Shown here: piece after piece, positions 59,256 to 64,000 of the stretch
Layout of the letters: each line of letters starts with the position of its first letter
Position numbering within the stretch: the stretch's first letter is position 1
NCBI GenBank assembly: GCA_035578905.1
Contig: JAQJVL010000002.1
Span: 4,811,229 to 4,875,228 of the forward strand
Length of the DNA stretch: 64,000 nt
Source of the DNA: Stictocephala bisonia
Taxonomy: Eukaryota > Arthropoda > Insecta > Hemiptera > Membracidae
Reading direction: 5' to 3'
Notes under the pieces: model-generated
What the model saw: the letters and a program-made list of their open reading frames with translations, nothing else
The model's database searches: none
Told to the model about the DNA's origin: nothing
Position numbers and translations under genes: made by a program

Positions 59256-60479
59256 TGTGTCAGTCGACAATAGCCAATTCACACCTCTAGTGACACTTAT
59301 ATTTTCGTAAAAAAACTGAATAGATTAAATTATCAGCCGATTTATTTGTGTTCTTCTTATAATACACTTGTGTATCTTTCACGTTCACAGCAACAGCTGT
59401 CATTGGTTCTAAAAATAAGTATGATATATATTTTTAGCTAAGAAAATGTGTAATACATGACAGTTAATGAAGATTGTTAAATATTTTAAATGAAACCCCA
59501 TAATTACTTAAATAAGTGGATATTTGATTTAAGTTCGTAAATCTTTTCATAAAGATCAAGTATGCAAAAAAATAATAAATTATCTTTATTAAAACGTGAA
59601 TAAGAATGATGGACCTTTTCTGTTAATTCACTTCTAATACATTTTTTTATTGCAATTATGGTTGGGTTAGGTTAGGTGGCTACTAAAGTTGATCACACAC
59701 TAGTAAATCCAATGACTGACTTACCGCCGAATACGCTCTCCCTGTTTTAGTTTTTGAAAGCGATAAGAATAGGAATACCACAGTGAACGTAAAAATGATT
59801 GGGAAACGGTTTTTAGAGCAATAAAACATTTATCAATTGTTAGTGAATTAACGGCAAAAAAAAAGTAGTGCTAGTGAATTAACGGAAAAGGTCCAGATTG
59901 ATATATTCTAGTGTACAAGAATTAGTTGGCAAGTGGCTCATGGGATATAACTAATAGAGCTTAAAAAAAGAGAAAAAGTATAAATTGTAGTCTTAGTTTT
60001 ACAAACTTTTCTTATAGAAAGGACTTAATTAATTATAATTAACCTAGACTTTTGTTAACGGTCTAATACAGTGATTAGTAAGTCAGGTGTACTATCTGTA
60101 CCATAAACAATTAACAGCCAAATATTTATTATTGTTTTCGTTTATCATCTCTCTATACATACGGCTTATTCAACAATGTCTGTCAGTATGTCCTTACGTC
60201 CCATCGATTATCTGCTCATTCGATATCCATAAAACACTCGATAAGATGGTACGATAGCAAAAGTAGTATCCACTTCTTATAATGCAACTTTAGAGTCAGT
60301 TTAATGCACTGAATACATTTAGAGAATCATACCAGACTAGATATGAAAACGATTATGTATGAAAACAAGTTTTGTTGCATGGAGTCATAGACTTAACATA
60401 AACCTGAACATTGGTGATTGTTCAACAATATATAATGAAACAATTATTACTATTATTCATAATACTTAAAAGGGTGAAG
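59256..60479. other. No gene; short TTAGG-like tract
   Basis: GGTTGGGTTAGGTTAGGTGG at about 59665 and two copies of TAGTGAATTAACGG (about 59840 and 59868) echo the element at 42336-42529. Rest AT-rich. Confidence 0.4.
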
Positions 60480-60925
60480 AGAGAGGGAGAGAGAAAAAAT
60501 AACGTAGTTTGGAGGGGATAGTAGACGGATGGACTGATATTGGTGCTGCCGTTGCCTTCCACCATGGCGAATTTAAGAACAAACTACTCGATACACATTC
60601 AGTATACGTGACCCCTGTTTTTTCCTTCTTTTTGGCCTGATCATACTATGAAGGCTAGCAACAAGAGAAGTGAGCTGGAGGCATACTCAAATGGCACGAA
60701 CCAGCTGGAAGTTGTAGAGTTTATTTACCATTCTACCATTTCCAGATGATCATTACGCGTAAAGAATGTGTGCTTAGCAATTCGCAGAGAAGATAAAAGC
60801 AGAGGTCGCTTCCAATATTGTGCTGAATGTGTGTCGAGTAGTTATTTCTCCAATTTAAACGGAGATAACACGCACCTTGTCAGTCCTTTCATAATCTACC
60901 CCCCCCCCCCCCCACCACATTCACA
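60480..60925. mobile_element. Foldback-like repeat with inverted words
   Basis: Left AACTACTCGATACACATTCA (about 60583) recurs inverted as TGAATGTGTGTCGAGTAGTT (about 60830-60849). Related pieces lie at 61000-61040 (AGCGACCTCTGTTTA) and 62998-63130. Ends at a 17-base C run (60900). Class unknown. Confidence 0.5.
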
Positions 60926-61639
60926 AGGATAAACGGAGTAATTATTACTACAGATTTATAAACGTGTTCGTTAATTGAACTAAGGCGTTCAATGCGGCCA
61001 TAGAAAGCGACCTCTGTTTATTTTTTCTAAATGGTATAATACATGAAATGCCAAAAATATGGACGATTTGTGTATGTAGCTCCAGTTAATAAATAATTAT
61101 AAGTGATAGACACATTTTTTACAGAATGGGCATTTGGAATTAATCAGTGGGGAAAATATGCCACCCAGAGTATGAAAAGTGATAAATCAATATACCAGTT
61201 TACCACTGTATACCACTTTAGGGATATTTATGCATCTTACTTACCCACGATGCAGAACCAATGGAATCTCAGCTTAGAATTTCTTAAGATTATACTTTTG
61301 GTCATTGAAATCCACAGTTTTGATTCTATGAGAAATAACATAACGTGTTTGTGAACCCACGAAGTGGCAGACAACGGAATATCAGTTGTTTGTTTTGTTT
61401 GTCAAACGACAAATAACAGATCAACCATCGATTGTCTTCGTCAGCTTTTTGCATTTATTATAGAACGTAAATAGTCAAATAACCATAACATTTATGTACC
61501 AATGGAAACTTATTGAAATGAAGAATCCCATGACGATTGTACATTGTTTCTACAATAACCGTGACGTTATCGGACGAAGAAGGAAAGTCAGGGTTGCGCA
61601 TATTTGATTTTGTAATAATCAAAGATGTTAGTCACTTTT
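60926..61639. other. No gene seen
   Basis: The open frame 61103-61354 has protein-like parts (FGINQWGKYATQSMKSDKSI) but no splice or domain support; left unassigned. Confidence 0.3.
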
Positions 61640-62060
61640 TACTTTCCCCCATATGCGTTAACATACAGAATGTATTGTGATCGTCCAAAAAAGAGTTTTT
61701 TTTTCAAAAATATTTTGATGTCTGTCCGTACGTGTGTGTGCGTGAGTGCTTCGTGTGCGTGTGCGTGTGTGCAGTTCACTGGAGACCAAACGGATGAATA
61801 ATTTTGTATGAAATTTGGTATGTAGGTGTATTTAACCAATATCTTCAGACTGTTTTTTCACATTTTTGAAATTTTATTGGTTTTTTTTTAATTTTATGGA
61901 AAAAAACCTACAACAATGACATTTTACCCAAAAACGGCTTTAACGGTTATGATCACATATCCAGGAAAGATGTAAATACAATTTAAAATATTTGAGTAAA
62001 AACTACATGTCTCTAAATTGACTAGTTTTCGATTTATGGCAAAAAACATATTTGGTAATC
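61640..62060 (+). mobile_element. Interspersed repeat N, copy 4
   Basis: CCATATGCGTTAACATAC, CAGTTCACTGGAGACCAAAC, AATTTGGTATGTAGGTGTAT and TTGACTAGTTTTCGATTTAT match the family; the 3' hairpin region is absent. Confidence 0.7.
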
Positions 62061-62997
62061 AAACTGGTAATTTTACAGTTTAGTTTTGTACCGTTTATTT
62101 GTGAAGAAGTAAATGTTGTTTTAGTTATTTGTACGTATTTATGATTATTAAATAAGCGTTGAATTTTGTGGTTAGTAATAATATAATAGTATTTGTGTAA
62201 GATCTTAGCTACGTGGATGTTATAGTAAGAAATATTATAGCACTCCAAAACCAAATATTCCCTAAAAGCTAACAAAAATCCACCATTTAGAGAAAATTTA
62301 GCTGCCGCCTCAAGGGTTAATGGGATTATTTTCTGATGAGCTAATTCACTTGCCAGTCAATGTTAAAATGCTTATATTAACATATATTACTATACTTACA
62401 ATTTAAAATTTTTCATCGTTTCCAAGATATAAATAGTATAAAAGCGTCGTAAAGTACGCCGTACTTTAGAGTGAATTCCCTCCCGGCCTAGCGATAGCGA
62501 TACGGAAGAATTACTGCGCCGCGGAACCAGCTATATTGCTTTCTATTGAAATCGGACTACAGGCTGAACTCTATAATAGCGCCATCTTTTCCACTTACTG
62601 TCTATAACGTTTTTATCGATACGGTATCGCTGATGATCTGTAGAAATTACATAAATGGTGACTCGGAAAGGTAAAAAGGTATTCAGGAGCCACACTAACC
62701 TTAAACTTTGTACAAGCTTTACAATTTTGTACATATAGACATATTAGCACATACTAGTATGTTCGAATTTTAAATATATACATATCTCTGTTATTGACGT
62801 AGCCAAAAGCAACAATTTTCAATATTTTAAAGCCGAATGAAAGACGTATGGCATAAGAAAAGTATGCCTCAAGCACAGATACCACAGAAAAAAACAGAAG
62901 TCGCCTTAATACGGCCACAATGAGCGCTTAAGAGACATTTATATATCATTGTCAACTAAAGTATATATTTATGTACCTTTATTAATAATTACTACGT
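62061..62997. other. No gene; GC-richer patch with palindromes
   Basis: 62440-62650 is GC-richer with TAAAGTACGCCGTACTTTA (9-bp perfect palindrome) and CGATACGGTATCG. It resembles regulatory or promoter sequence but has no clear partner gene. Confidence 0.3.
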
Positions 62998-63130
62998 TTA
63001 TCCTTGAGGAGTTGGGGAATAAAAGGGACTGACAAGGTGCTGGCCCAGCCATCCGCATGGAAATATAGATAATTTACTTCTTGTTACACAACTCAATACA
63101 CATTCAGCACACTATTGTATACGACTTCTT
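62998..63130 (+). repeat. Fragment related to the 60.5-kb repeat
   Basis: GGGACTGACAAGGTGC and CAACTCAATACACATTCAGC match, in inverted orientation, words at 60821-60885. Confidence 0.5.
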
Positions 63131-63521
63131 TTCCTTAATTATCTGTGGCTTGATTAAGCTACGATAAACTGTTTCTATTATATTTTCTATTGTTTCAATA
63201 TATGTTCAGATAGAAACACATTAATATTTAAAAAAAACTTATATATAACATATGTGATTAATTTAGATTAATGCTGTAGATTATAAAACGTATTTTACAT
63301 GATATGTTTAACCGTATATAATCAAGGGGTTTACTGAAACTCCACAAAAAAGTGCATTCTTTCAGAATATATCATGCAAAGCACGAACTTTCAGAACACT
63401 GATCAAGGAGTCATATTTGACATATATCGATGGTATCTAGTCATCAGATAGATGTCGCAAGAACGTACCAGTTTTATTTTGGCTGACATATTAATTATTC
63501 GTTTCTGAGAAATCTCTTAGT

Positions 63522-63560
63522 TTTACGGAACCCTTCAAGTACCTAATCTATCTTGCGCTG
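63522..63560 (+). CDS. Candidate internal exon (exon A of edge gene)
   Basis: Acceptor AAATCTCTTAG ends at 63520; the frame TEPFKYLIYLAL closes at a strong donor GTGAGTAT (63561). It joins in frame with the next exon after a 51-nt intron that has GT-AG ends and a branch-like TGCTAAT. Short, so weak alone; the matching phase adds support. Confidence 0.3.
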
Positions 63561-63611
63561 GTGAGTATATTCACGAAGCTGACCTGCTAATATTTCCAAG
63601 AAAGTTTTTAG

Positions 63612-63741
63612 ACCTATAACACTTTGGCACGTAAGTATCTGGTCCAAGAAGACGTTACGTTGTTCGTAGGAATGTTAGACGAATGTTTGAGAACCGTGCG
63701 CCAGCAGGTCGGCCACGCTAGAGAGGTGAGAAATGAGGTCT
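63612..63741 (+). CDS. Candidate last exon, unknown protein
   Basis: After AAAGTTTTTAG (AG at 63610-63611) the frame reads TYNTLARKYLVQEDVTLFVG, then MLDECLRTVRQQVGHARE, and stops at TGA (63739-63741) after VRNEV. The sequence is alpha-helical in character and GC-richer than the flanks. A donor GAG/GTGAGA at 63725 offers an alternative in which the exon is internal (exactly 38 codons, phase 0). A poly(A) signal AATAAA at 63924-63929 supports a gene end here. No family recognised; upstream exons were not found. Confidence 0.4.
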
Positions 63742-63923
63742 GACGTTGCAAATCGCGCCGTAGCTCCGCAGTCGATCTGCGAAACACGTCAGTCGTAGGA
63801 AAATAACAAAATACTGGCTTCTGGTCAACGGTTCTGAGAAGGTGAAAGAGTTATTCATATTGCTACTTACATATTGCTAGGGTAAACAGCTGTAAACTTT
63901 GATACAGAGGAGTGTTGCAGTCA

Positions 63924-63929
63924 AATAAA
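63924..63929 (+). terminator. Putative poly(A) signal
   Basis: AATAAA about 180 bases after the putative stop codon at 63741. Confidence 0.3.
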
Positions 63930-64000
63930 GTTTGGAATCCAAGTAAATTGATACCTCTGTATTTTAAAATGATAAAACTAGTTTGATAGGTATATGCCTA

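Noticed and set aside
62543..62734. Minus-strand ORF in a GC-richer patch
   Set aside because: No splice sites, domains or conserved copy; palindromic words suggest regulatory or repeat sequence instead.

Overview
The window looks like AT-rich nuclear DNA of an arthropod, most probably an insect. Nothing in it resembles bacterial gene organisation. The insect reading rests on degenerate TTAGG/CCTAA pentamer arrays (the insect telomere unit), tRNA-derived SINEs, Tc1/mariner-type miniature elements flanked by TA, a Jockey/CR1-like LINE, and Penelope-like elements. I cannot name the species; a hemipteran is only a guess. No complete protein-coding gene is visible. The supportable coding sequence is either broken transposon genes or short exon-like islands with splice-site signals.

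Layout. 0-7.5 kb: SINE fragments, a decayed tandem array, an exon-like island at 3.42 kb, an unclassified TE block at 5.6-6.25 kb and a foldback element at 7 kb. 7.5-16 kb: mostly featureless AT-rich DNA with one mariner-type MITE, an exon-like segment with a partial inverted copy (12.7/13.3 kb), a perfect 28-bp palindrome and a Penelope-like pseudogene followed by a hammerhead-like motif (14.3-15.05 kb). 16-33 kb: many SINE copies, MITEs whose inverted arms carry a 36-bp minisatellite, a separate array of the same 36-bp unit at 22 kb, a palindromic Penelope tail with two hammerhead-like motifs at 24.4 kb, and further decayed copies at 27.2 and 29.4 kb. 33.2-35.9 kb: a long 76-78 bp minisatellite split by a tRNA-derived SINE. 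38-39.8 kb: a truncated LINE reverse transcriptase on the minus strand. 42-45 kb: two telomere-like arrays in opposite orientation and a duplicated exon-like island. 48-53.7 kb: a 1.2-kb mariner-type foldback element, interspersed repeats, a full-length SINE and a Penelope-like GIY-YIG remnant with inverted tail and a well-formed hammerhead-like motif. 55.5-56.3 kb: a LINE ORF1 relic (PHD-like finger, coiled coil, FP25K-like region). 56.8-59.3 kb: two tandem arrays. 60-64 kb: further repeats, and at the right edge a possible two-exon gene end with a poly(A) signal.

The most interesting theme is RNA structure carried by retroelements. Penelope-like remnants share CUGANGA...GAAA hammerhead cores with short self-complementary helix III. 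Three LINE 3' ends share a hairpin with a compensated base pair. SINEs combine different tRNA-like heads with one shared 3' module. Everything here is by eye; no alignments, folding or database searches were run.
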